Assembly (NCBI GenBank): GCA_025531455.1
Contig: JAMYHL010000088.1
Coordinates: forward strand, 82,030-146,029
DNA from: Apiotrichum sp. Y4204
Taxonomy: Eukaryota > Basidiomycota > Tremellomycetes > Trichosporonales > Trichosporonaceae
DNA length: 64,000 bases
Direction: 5' to 3'
Below, piece by piece: positions 12,066 through 22,298 of this stretch. The notes under the pieces were generated by a model that worked only from the letters and a program-made list of their open reading frames with translations, made no database searches and was not told where the DNA came from. The translations under genes and the position numbers were made by a program. Numbering within the stretch: the stretch's first letter is position 1; each line of letters begins with the position of its first letter.

Positions 12066-12666
12066 ATGCCAAAAGTATACACGCGCGCAACGGTCTCGAC
12101 ATCAGAGGACGCGGCGCGCACGCAGTCCTCGCGCGCGGTTCTCCGCTCGTACTACTGTCTCTGCGGCGACTTCCTGCTCGTCATACAGGGCAAGCTCGAC
12201 CGGCTCCCGCAGCGGAGGTGAGTGCCGGAGTGAGATAAGATACTTTCGCTCAGCTAGTTTATCGAAGCAGTTAGCTGAGACCAGAACGGACGGATCGCAC
12301 ATTATCCGGTCCCAAGGCTCGCGTGCCGCGCCCGCGCGGAAATTCAAGCTCAACGCCGTTCCCGGGCCGCGCGTCCTCGTCCGCCGTACGGGCAGCGAGG
12401 ACCTCGAGATGCGCCAGACGTTCTGCTGCGGGCGGTGCAAGACGCCAGGTGGGTGCTTGTTGTTCCCGCCTTGCTTTGTGCTGACAGCAGTCGCGTACCA
12501 GCAACCGCCGCCGCCAGCGGGAACAGGCCCGTTTCTGTACGTCCTCCGCGGGGCGATGACCGAACTGCAGGGCCGCGTACCCCCCGATGCGTTTGCGGGC
12601 GAGCGCGAGCTCCACACCGAAATTAGGAGGCGCGAGGCCGCGGAGAGCAGCAAGCTGAAGCAGTAG
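12066..12666 (+). CDS. STEEP1 (CXorf56/UPF0428) family protein
   Basis: Member of the small conserved eukaryotic STEEP1 family. The animal protein is linked to STING exit from the ER and to spliceosome-associated complexes; the fungal role is not established. Model: join(12066..12217, 12285..12448, 12491..12666), 163 aa, introns of 67 and 42 nt. The family start MPKVYTRATVSTSED is followed by the hallmark RSYYCLCGDFLLVIQGKLD, a basic RTDGSHII motif and a Cys pair in FCCGRCKTP, continuing VAYQQPPPP. The protein ends in a charged helix (HTEIRRREAAESSKLKQ). The second intron has a tandem acceptor (CAGCAG, 12485-12490), which would add or drop one residue; the downstream site fits the family better. 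Confidence 0.85.
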
Positions 12667-12959
12667 GGGGGGAAGGCGTCGTGCTACCAGTGTTGTATTA
12701 TGTATGTTATGTGCTACGAACGAATTTGGGGCGACGACTTTGATTGCAGCGGACAACGGTGACGGATGAGACGAACGTTCCGTGAGCGTCTGCCAAGTTG
12801 CTATACAGTACGTTGTGTTCTGGCGTTTGTCTTGATTGTATCTCCTCGTATCGCCTCGCGAGAGCGCCGCAACTACTGCAATCGCGCGATGAGTGCACTT
12901 CACGCTACCGCATCCAGTATGTATCATGATGGTATGGCATATGGCTACGACACGATCAA

Positions 12960-15628
12960 CTACAGGGCCTCCTCCTCCTCGTCTACGCGTACGCTCAGAT
13001 TCTCCATTTTGCGGAGTATGCGCGCGAGCTCGTCGCTGCGCTCGTCGAGCGCCTGGCGCAGCGGCCGCAGCTGCTTCTGCCCATACTGCCCAGACTCCTT
13101 CTGGCCGCTCTCCTTGTCCTTCTCGATGAGCGGCCGCACAACGCCCAGCTGCTCCTTGAGTACCTGCGCCTTATGCAGCACGCCCTGCGTGGGCCGCCGC
13201 CCCCCGCTGCCGTGCACGCGCGTGCGCAGCCGCTCCAGCTCGTCAAACCATTTCCTCTCCACCGTCCCAATCTGCGGCCGGTATTCTGCAAGAAGCGCGT
13301 TCAGCACCGTGTCGAGCCGCTCGCCAAGTCGTGCCTGCTCCTCCGCCATCGCCTTTGCGCGGTCCCCGTTCGCGACGGCACCTTTGCGCACGTCACCCAC
13401 ACGCGTGCTCGCGTCCCGTAGCATTTTGAGCTGGCGACTGTACTCGGCCACTGCGAGGTCCGTGCGCAGCTCGACTGCTGTAGACGCGACGCGGATCGCT
13501 TCGGCCTTACGGCTGACCTGCGATGCCGCGTCGGCCAGTGCTCGCAAATGCTCTGGCCCGATCTCGCTCAGCGGCTTGTTGTAACCCGGCGCCTTGCGCA
13601 CAGCTGCCATGGGGTTGAACGGTGTTTTCGGGCTGTTGATGTCGGCGAGCAGCGCATCAAGCTCGAACGGCTTGGTGAGAAGCGACTGCGAGTCCTCGTC
13701 CGGGAGAGCAGGCTCCTCAGGGATCGGAATCCCGCGATCCTGCACCCTAAAGTCCATCTCCACCGCCGCGAGCTGGCCTGTCGTTGCCAGCGCAAGCAGG
13801 CCATACCCGAGGGTAATATTGCAGAAAGTGACCGATCCCACGATAGGTTTTGATGGTCTGCATGTCAGGGGTCAAGTGCTTTGCAACTCAGCGTTTAGCA
13901 CTCACGATGCTTCAACAAGACATGCCACATCGGACGGCTTCAGTGCGTCGTCGCAACCGGACAGCAGCTGTGTAACCCAGCCAGCGACAGAGATGGCGTC
14001 AATGCCAAACGCGTGCTGCACGTAGGTGACCTCGGCATGGATGGGGTCCCGCACGAATAAGGGGGCGTTGGCTGCCATTGCGTCCTCGTCAATATTCGAC
14101 GGGAAGGTGACAAGGACCGACTCGATGATGGGAAGGAAGAGGTCCATGGGAGCGGGATCCCGCGACGACATCCATCGCGGCTCGGGCGCAGCAATTTCGA
14201 CGCCGAGATCGACCCGCCCGCCAGACCACGCGACAGCCAAGACATTGAGACGGCGCTCGTCAGTCTCCTTCTTGTCCTTCTCCCCAGCCTTCGTGTCCGT
14301 CTTCTCAGCGCCGGCACGCAGAATGATCAAGTCAGTAGCCATCTGCTCATCGTCGTCGCCGTTCCCAACCTCCTGTGGTGCCGGGTCCAGGAGGAATGGC
14401 CCCTGGCGCATCAGCGGGCGGTGGACTCCCGGTGCCGGTCCGCCACTGCTCGTCAGATGCGGGGGATGCACGCGCACCATGCCCGGCGGCGGTGGTGTGC
14501 GGTCTGTCGGGGGTGGGGACGGGCTGGGCTCGCGCAGGCCATATCCACGGCGCGGGGAGGTAGTCGCCTTCTCCTCGTCCTCCTCAGTTGTTGCTTGGCG
14601 GACGATGGCGCTGACCCATGCCGACTGGAGCGCGGCACGGCCAACCAGCGCTGCGTGCTCGGCGCTCCCGTCATCCTTCTCCAGCTGTTTCTCCTTCTCC
14701 TCCATCCACGCCTGCAGCGACTGGAGATACGTAGCTGGCACCTCGGCATGCAGCGGCAGCACGGGCCCCATAGTGTATATGTCGCCGTTGGCCATGAGCG
14801 CATAGGCCATCATTGGCCCAAAGTCCATGGTGCCCTCAGAAAACGCGAAGGATGTGGCGTATTGCGAGAGCGGGTCGATGGCGGAGAACTTGGAGGTCGA
14901 AGCAGTGGTCTTCTCGGGGAGGAAGTGGAAGGTCTGCACGGGGTCCTGCGGGTGGAGAACATCGTACTCACTGCGTGGGTTAGCTATTGTGAAGCACGGC
15001 ACACCTACAAAAGCTTGCCGTTGGCAGAGAGGGCCCAGAGCGAGTTCCCGCCCTCGCCCCACTGGTGCCAAAGGACCTTGGTGATCGCGTTTGTAGACGA
15101 GGGCGAGTGCTGATACTCGTCCACTGGGAAAGAGCTGGGGCGTCAGTTTAGATTCACAGCGATATTCCTCACCGACACGCGACGTCACCGCCGACCGAGC
15201 TCGAGAAGCCGGCGCGGGGGAGCACGAGGACGACGAGCTGGTGGTGTCCGACAACGGCGAGCAGCCGGCCAGTGGGGTTCAGCACGAGCTGGTGGATCGT
15301 AAATGTGAGATGCGGCGACTTGAGGGTCTGCACGTCAGTTAGCGCCCCATACCGTGCAACTGACCTTGTATCCCCCGACCGAGCCGTCGTTCACCTCCCA
15401 CGCTTCGCCCGCGAGGCTCGTCATGCGGACTTCGCGGCCAAACGCGACAATGAGGTCCTTGTCGCGGACTACCATGCGCGCGTTCTTCGGCGCCGGGAGG
15501 CCGCTCTCGACGACCGAGTCGACAAGCTCCCACCCATCGTCGGTCGAGCTCGCTGCGGGAGGGACGAAGATGGCATGGGAGCGCAGTGTCTCCAGCGAGA
15601 AGGGCAGAGTTGCGCGTGTTGCGGGCAT
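12960..15628 (-). CDS. NUP82: Nucleoporin Nup82/Nup88
   Basis: Cytoplasmic-face nucleoporin that anchors the mRNA-export platform of the nuclear pore. Model: complement(join(12960..13857, 13906..14970, 15009..15134, 15173..15327, 15365..15628)), 835 aa, introns of 37, 38, 38 and 48 nt, all in phase. The N-terminal two thirds is a WD-type beta-propeller: HLTFTIHQLVLNPTGRLLAV, NSLWALSANGKLFEYDV, and the conserved block MDFGPMMAYALMANGDIYTM. Acidic and Pro-rich loops interrupt it near 14480-14570. The C-terminal ~250 residues are charged heptad-like helices (MAEEQARLGERLDTVLNALL), as expected for the coiled-coil that pairs with Nup159/Nsp1. The upstream molybdopterin-fold gene ends only 284 nt before this start on the same strand. 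Confidence 0.85.
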
Positions 15629-15912
15629 CGCGGGAGCCTTTCTGTTCGTATCCCCCGATTTACCGTAGACCGCTCCGTGTGTCGCGGATGTGATGGGGCT
15701 GAGTAGATGGGAGTGATGTCGAGTGTTCCGCTCGATGCACACAAAGTCTTTGTTGGTGTGAATGGCGGCGAGCAGGCAGCGATTTGGTAACTTGTTGGCT
15801 GTGGTGCAACAATTTGCTCCCGGCAATTGCACCCCCCAAGTTCTCGACATCCACTCAACATCAACATCGTTAACATCGTTCGCTACAGATGCATCAAGTA
15901 CAGATATTCTAC

Positions 15913-17108
15913 CTACGCCTTCGCTTTCTCGGTGCCCAGCTCCCCCTCAGAGAGAACCTTGCCGTCAAGCTTCTCCATGACCTCACGGCCGAGCTCCTTG
16001 ATGCGCTCGACGTCGTGGCCGATAAGGCTGACGTGCACGCCCTGGTAGAGATACGGGTCTGAGCGGTCAGAGTTGGATACTATGCTACCGCTTACATGAG
16101 CCGACGCGGATGCCCTCGTTTTTTACGCGAGCCTGAAGCTCAGTGAGGTATGGAGCAATCTTTGATTCGGGCATTCTGACGGTTAGACTCGAGTAAAACT
16201 TGTAACCCACGAAGTGAAGATAAGGTGGCGGAACGGCTTTGCCGATGCAGGAGGCAGCGGGAGGTAGCGAGTCAGACCAAGGAGGAGCTGCTGGAAGAGG
16301 CTCGGAATTCCGGGGAAGACACAGAGCTGTATGTGTCAGCCCAGAATGTCTCAGATACCCACCTTCCCGGCGAGGCGAACAACCGGCACCCAGCGGTCGT
16401 CAGTGACGAAGAGGACTTCGCTCTTGGTCGCGTCTCCGCCCTTTGAAACGGGGAAGAGAGCCATGCGGTTCCGCGCCTCGCGCTCCTCTGGAGTGGCGGC
16501 CTCGAGCTCGGCAAGGCGCTTCGCCGGGGTCATGACCTTCATGCGGCGAAGCGTCTCCTCGTCGTGCTCCATGGGGAGGCCAAAGGCCTTGCCAAGGGAC
16601 TCATACGTGAGATCTAACGCGTCAGACACAAGTAAAGCACCAGCACGCACCGTCATGAGTGGGACCTATGCCGCCGGAAGTCACAACAAAGTCATAGTTT
16701 TTGCACATCCGGCGTGCAGTCTCAATGCTGACCGGTTAACGAAGGAATGCGTCTCAACCCACATCTCTTCCTCCACATCCGGAATCACCTCGATACGCTT
16801 CCTGGCCGTCAGTTCGGGCCAGATCGGAAACTCACAAGTCGATGCCAAGATCAAAACAGAACTGCGCGAAGAAGCTTCACGTTAGGATACGCGAAGCTTA
16901 GGACAACCCACTTGCTGTTCGTGTCCTTGGTCTTGCCGTTGAGCACCTCATCACCGATAACGATGCATCCCGCTGTCCTGGGGGTCAGACTGATGTCCAG
17001 TGTGCTTGAAATCGAGAGGTCCAGCACGCACCGAATGTAGTTTCCCTCGCCAAGGGGGTTCGGCACACTGGCCGGGTCCGTCGGTGGGCACTTTGCAGAC
17101 GACGTCAT
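15913..17108 (-). CDS. Molybdopterin-binding (MoaB/Mog/CinA-fold) domain protein, FLAD1 N-domain-like
   Basis: Soluble protein with one MoCF-biosynthesis-type domain, like the N-terminal half of animal FAD synthase (FLAD1) and bacterial CinA. Model: complement(join(15913..16058, 16096..16175, 16211..16326, 16363..16613, 16651..16727, 16763..16801, 16836..16874, 16912..16977, 17032..17108)), 296 aa. Nine exons are separated by eight introns of 34-54 nt, every junction in phase. Signature blocks: [66 protein letters not shown] and [15 protein letters not shown]. The [10 protein letters not shown] loop is the substrate-site motif of the fold. No PAPS-reductase-like FAD synthase domain follows, so flavin adenylylation is not expected. 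In FLAD1 the equivalent domain has FAD-hydrolase activity; the same role here is an inference. Transcription diverges from the zinc-cluster fusion gene. Confidence 0.88.
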
Positions 17109-17700
17109 TGTTCGTGCGCGGAGGAGAAGGCTCGACGATGGGAACACCGGAGGGAATAACTGTCTCTTTGGGACGTTTATACACAGTCTTGAGGTGGATA
17201 GGATCGTTCTGCAGAGCATCAAGACGTGTTGACCACAAGTGGTGAATGAATGAATGGGTGTTGCTGAACTCTTATCGAGAGGAGAGCTGGACGTCATCAC
17301 CTGCTCCATCTTCCATCTTCGCGATGTCATCACGCGACTAACCACCAAGCCCACTTGCCGGTCATGCCTCCACATTCCCCACCAACGCGATAGTCAGGTC
17401 ATTACTTAAATCCTCCACCCTTTTATCATTCCCAGTTGAAAAAAATCACACGTCACGTTTGACAAGGAATCCGACGGATCACAACACACCGAGAGTGGCC
17501 ACCTGATTCAGCTCCCTCATCCCACCATTTGGCCGCTCGGCGCCATCACAGTCCCTGTTGACAACATCTTATCCGCATCGTACCCGACGACCGGCACGAG
17601 CAGGCCCCCCAGGGCGACTCCGCATCGTGCCGACCACGCCGAACCCTACACGCCCATACCACTCTCATCTCCCGACTAGCACTTCGGACTTTACGACACT
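17109..17700. promoter_or_regulatory. Divergent intergenic region (molybdopterin-fold gene / zinc-cluster fusion)
   Basis: This 592-base stretch separates two divergent starts and must hold both promoters. It contains no open frame with family similarity. An A tract with TTGAAAAAAATC sits near 17440. I see no recognisable CGG-N-CCG pair for a zinc-cluster factor. Confidence 0.4.
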
Positions 17701-20700
17701 ATGAGCGAAAACGCCGCATCTCACGGCCAGGACGCGGCGCAGGTCCACCCTCCACTGGTCCTCGACCCACCAGATCTCGAGCCAGAGGCCCAACCCGAGC
17801 CCAATCCTCCGCCATCCGACCCACCACCCAACACTCAGACGGGTGACGCTGAGCCTGGGGACTCTACTGCACACGCGGGGGGTGCAGCGACTGTTCCCGA
17901 TGCATCCGATGCTGCTGGGGCGACCGCCGAGGAGGACGCGCCGCCACCGACAGTGGTCGAGGCCTCGAGGGAGTTGCCACCGGCAGCTGTAACCACTGAG
18001 GCTAGCGATAGCAACCAATCGGCTCCACCAGCGGCTCCTGGGTCGTCTGAAGCTATTGAAGACCTAGGGACAGCTCCAGATGAGACGCTCGACACTGATC
18101 TCGTGGCCGCGGCGGCGGCAGCAGCAGAAGCGGCGGCCGAATTCGACAACACGGATCTCGACAACACTAATCTTGATGATGAGTCACTCCGTCTCGCAGC
18201 CGCATTGAGTGCTATCCCACCTGAAGACGATGTCGACGTCGATGTGGATGCCGAAAACCATCTCGACCCTGATACGCTCGCGAACCTTGCGGCACTGACT
18301 GCCATCCCGGATGATGAGGAAGGCGCCGCCGAGGGCCAGGTTGACATGGATGTCGACATGACAGTTGAGCCAGAAGCACCGGCACAAGCGGGAGACACCT
18401 CGGCTCCAGCGGAAGCGGCTCCCCCTGAGCGTCCGGAGGAGGACGATTTCGCCAGCCTGCTGCGGGATGATGCGTTCACCAACCAGGAGGTGGACGATAT
18501 AGTCGCCCGACTCCTTCCCCCCGAACAGGAAACCACCGCACAGAGGGATGCTGCCTCTAAAACAGCGACGCCGAGAGTGGAAGCGGAGGGGGAATCAGAA
18601 CAGGAGGCGTCAGGAAACGATACCGGAGACACCGAGTACCGCGCACCCCGCACATATTACGAGGACGGCAAACTGAAACGGAGACGGAATAGGACCGTCT
18701 TGAGTTGTACAGAGTGCCATCGGAGAGTGAGTGCTTTGTGGATATTATAATGCATCTGCTGACACCATAGAAACGTATGTTATCTGGGTTCTTGTGGAGT
18801 GTATGCTGACCTGCCCCCTCGTCCATCAATACAGAGCTGGTTAGTTGTCCGTCTCTGACCTCAACTGACGCCAGTGCGATCGCAATATCCCCTGTAGCCG
18901 ATGTGTGAAGCGCGGCGTTCCAAGCATGTGTCGAATGGAGTCGGTGACACCGCAGCGGAAAAAGAAGAAGTGCGTGTTGCGTACCATAAACTGCTAACGT
19001 CGAAGGGGCAACGACGACATCCGCATCAACTACGAACTCGGTTTACGAGTGCAAGCTCTCGAGTCGCTTATTCGCTCCGGATCGAACGTTGACCCGGAGG
19101 CAGCACAGACAGCGGCATTGGAAACCGTCATGCAGGCAACACGAGCGGCAAACAACGGACAACCCGAGGCTGCGAACGCTCTGATGCAGCTCACCAGCGC
19201 TGGAGCCAGTCTGGACATGGGCCTGTCACCAGATGTGCAGAACACCATGTTGTTAGATGTCCTCCAGCAGCTCTCAGCGGCTAGCATCGGGCGACCATCG
19301 GAGATCCTGAACATCGACACGAACGGTGGTGCGGCTGCTGAACCGAAGGACATGTGGTCTGCAGTTCCTGCAGTAGTAGCCGATAATGCGCCGCCAGTCG
19401 ACGACGTATCCAACGACAATGATGAGACGTCGGAGACCAAGCTCAATCTGGCGGTCCCAGGATTTCGTGAGGCTAGCGGGCGGGTGTTCCTTCCCCCGAC
19501 GATGCGCCACGCCGAGAAGCGGTTACGGGAGACGAATCTGTTCAACCCCGGCGTCCTGCCTGTCCAAGGGTTTGAACCGTTTCTGGAGTGCGGAACTCGC
19601 TTCGCGTATGGGGAGGAGAATATTCCCTTCAAGCACAAGCGTATCGCGGCGATCCAGACAATCAGCATCACCGGAGGACTCCGCCTCGCGTCCACCTTCT
19701 TGTCGCGATTCCCTGCTCTTACGACGCCGACGGACACACGCTTTGTCTATGTCCCCCTACCGTCTGTCGAAGAAGATGTCGCAGCTCTGCGGGTTGGCGG
19801 TCTGAAGGTCAAATACTACCGTTTCTTGGACCGGAAGACCGGTATGGTTGACTGGGAAGGAATGCGGGATGACCTGCAGCGCGCCCCTCCTCGCTCTGTC
19901 GTGCTTCTGCACGTCAGCGGGTCAACGCCGACCGGCCTCGAGCTCACTGCCCCGCAGTGGCGCCTGCTGACGACTCTCCTCCAAGGCCGGCAGCTTATTC
20001 CGCTTGTGATCATGGCGTTCCAGGGCTTGGCGAGCGGGGACCCTAGCCGCGACGCGCAGCCTTTGCGATTCATGGTGCATGAGGGGTTACCTGTGGTTTT
20101 AGTGCAGAGCTTTGACGCGGTGGGTTGCATATTGTGTGTATTCAGCTAACCCACCAGATGATGGGCTTGTATGCCGATAGTCCATCGATCGTTTCCATCG
20201 CGACACAGAACACGGACGACCGCGACCGCGTCAACTCCCAGCTCCGCACTATTGCGCGTTCAATGTATCTACACCCGCCGTTGTGGGGCGCCAAACTGGC
20301 GCACATGGTGCTCGACGATCCGAAGCTGTTTCCGGCCTGGCTTGCGGAGATTAAGGCCTTGTCCGAACGTCTCCGCAGCGTGCGCGACAAGCTGTGCGAC
20401 ATTTTTGCTGTCAAGCTCAAGACACCCGGCAGCTGGACACACCTGCGGCGCGGAGTGGGAATGTACTGCGTCCTTCTCCTGCCCGCCCCGCAGCTCGAGG
20501 CACTCACCCAGAAACGCCAGGTCCACCTGCTCCGCGAGGGGTGTATCTCCCTGGGATGTCTGGACGTGAGCAAGATCGAGTCGCTAGCGCGCTCCGTCGA
20601 CTGGGTGGTGCGCGAGTCGATCCGCGAGGCCGAGGAGCAGCAGGCGCAGAGCCTGGCGATGGAGCTCGCGCTCCAGGCCGCGACGGAGCAGCAGGCACGC

Positions 20701-20934
20701 GAGGAGGCAGAGGCCGCCGAGGCCGCCGCTGCCGCCGAAGCAGCCGCCGCACAGGCCGAGGACGCGATGCTCATCGAGGCGTCGATCCAGACTGCGATGG
20801 AGGCGCAGCGCGTCGAAGAAGAAGAGGAGCGCAGGCGTGAGGAAGAGTCGCGTCTCCTCGAGGAGCAGGTGCGCAAGGCTGCCGAAAGGGCAGAGCTTGA
20901 GCGACAGGCCGAGCTTATTCTCGCGTCGATTTAG
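17701..20934 (+). CDS. Zn(II)2Cys6 DNA-binding domain fused to a catalytically dead aspartate-aminotransferase-like domain
   Basis: Predicted transcription regulator of 1006 aa. Model: join(17701..18726, 18771..18774, 18835..18839, 18875..18969, 19006..20119, 20158..20934), introns of 44, 60, 35, 36 and 38 nt. Residues 1-300 are acidic, Ala/Pro-rich and low-complexity. A basic stretch (KLKRRRNR) leads into the zinc cluster, Cys 336, 339, 346, 352, 355 and 364, spacing C-x2-C-x6-C-x5-C-x2-C-x8-C. Residues ~520-905 align end to end with fold-type-I aspartate aminotransferase: LNLAVPGFREASGRVFLPP, VQTISITGG-like IQTISITGGLRLAS, LHVSGSTPTGLE, MAFQGLASGD, QSFDAMMGLYADS and MYLHPPLWGAKL. The PLP lysine is Ala748; the Asp, Asn, Tyr and Arg cofactor or substrate contacts are also replaced. 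The last ~100 residues form a long charged Ala/Glu-rich helix with a UIM-like segment at ~950-963. DNA binding is well supported; ligand sensing is inference. Confidence 0.9.
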
Positions 20935-21428
20935 TTATCAGAGGGGTTAATGGTGTCCCGGATGGGAATTTGTTAGAGACGCCTCACCGCGGCGGGGGCT
21001 TGTATCTTTGTTGTTGTGATGTGATTGTAGTACTGGTCTGATCCGAGTTGATGAGAAGAGCATGATATGGGCACGGCACAGTGCACCAGAGACCAAAAAA
21101 CCATCAGGAGCTGAGTACCATACATGTCCGAATCGCAGTTAGTCAGTTGCGATCTTCACTCTGTCGGGCAGGCACATCGTCGGGCAGGCACACATTCCGC
21201 TCCCGACCACATCCAAGTACTCAGTCACGCCCACCACATCACACTCGCCAGTCCGCATGGATACATGCGAAAATCTCTATCGTACAACGCGCGGCGGGAC
21301 CAGTGTCCGCACGCTGCGCGCGAGCCGGCCGGACAGGCGCCCAGCCGCTCCGGTTTTATGATCGGCAGCCTCAAGATGAAGGAGGACAAGGTGTTTTAGA
21401 CTAGAGGTGGAGAGCAGAGCGACAACGC
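20935..21428. other. Convergent 3' intergenic region
   Basis: This lies between the stop of the zinc-cluster fusion and the stop of NHP2, which converge. The first part should be 3' untranslated sequence of both. No gene seen. Confidence 0.5.
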
Positions 21429-22298
21429 CTAGATCTTCGGCGCGGTCTCGAGCTTCTTGACCTCCTCAAGACACTCGTCGAGGCCCTCCTTCCACTCGGC
21501 GGTCTCCTCGGCGGAGGGCGCCTTGGCGTCCTTGCCGCGCTTGATTGGTGTAGAGCTGGCGTGAGATTATGAACAGGTAAAATACGGAAAGGCCACAGGA
21601 CTTACCAGACGAGGACACACGAGGTGGCGCGCTTCGTTCCCGATGCGGCGCCGAGCTCCTCCCTGTCGTGTGAGCATTCGACCGACCAGGCAATATCATC
21701 AGTGACTCACTTGCTCACAACCCAGCAGTACTCGACACCAGCGGCGTCCTCAGCGAGGATGGGAAGGTGGGAGAGAACGTCGATCGGGGTGATGTTGGCG
21801 GCGAGGACGAGCAGGCCCTTCTCGCCCTTACGCAGCGCCTTGACGACCTCCTTGACGCCGCGCTTCAGTTGGCGTGCCTTGCTCGCGCGCTTCACCGTCT
21901 TGAACACCTTCTTTGAAAGCTTCTTGCCCGCCAGCGGCACCGCGATCGGGGTGATCGCCTCGAGGGGGACCTCGAACTCCTGCCATGTCAGTTGAAGGTC
22001 TACGGTGGGCTTGGGTGGACAAGTGTCGGTCGGATGAGAATTGTCCCTTGACATCCGAGCACACTTGCTGTCTAGGCCCAATCCAAAGCCAGACTCTAGA
22101 CATCCAGCAGCCAGCGACATAGGAAGCACTCAGTCCCCCCGTCGCTGTTCCGCCAGCACTCGCGCTCACACGCACCTTCTTGTCCTCGCCCTCGTCGGCA
22201 GCCAGGGACTTGCGCTTCTCCTTCTTGGCCTTCTTGTCCGCCGCGTCGAGCTCGGCAACGTCGCTCTTGCGCTTCTTCTTGGTCTCGTCCTTGGCCAT
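21429..22298 (-). CDS. NHP2: H/ACA snoRNP core protein Nhp2 (L7Ae family)
   Basis: RNA-binding core subunit of H/ACA ribonucleoproteins, which guide rRNA pseudouridylation; it acts in the nucleolus with Cbf5, Nop10 and Gar1. Model: complement(join(21429..21555, 21606..21662, 21711..21979, 22176..22298)), 191 aa, introns of 196, 48 and 50 nt. The Lys-rich N-terminus (about 41 residues) is longer than in yeast Nhp2. The L7Ae core carries LEAITPIAVPLAGKKLSKK, LKRGVKEVVKALRKGEKG, VLAANITPIDVLSHLP and EELGAASGTKRATSC, all diagnostic for Nhp2. A C-terminal acidic helix adds about 35 residues. The 196-nt first intron is large for this window; I looked for snoRNA boxes inside it and saw none that convinced me. 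Confidence 0.93.

Noticed and set aside
20158..20160. Alternative acceptor at 20143-20145 (ATTCAG) in the aminotransferase-like domain
   Set aside because: It would add LTHQ between SFDA and MMGLY. The downstream acceptor gives the exact nine-residue spacing of SFSKNFGLY in real aminotransferases. Neither option restores the lysine.
21980..22175. snoRNA hosted in the 196-nt first intron of NHP2
   Set aside because: Hosting would make biological sense. However, no C box (RTGATGA) and D box (CTGA) pair with terminal stem, and no H/ACA hinge-ANANNA pattern, could be found by eye.
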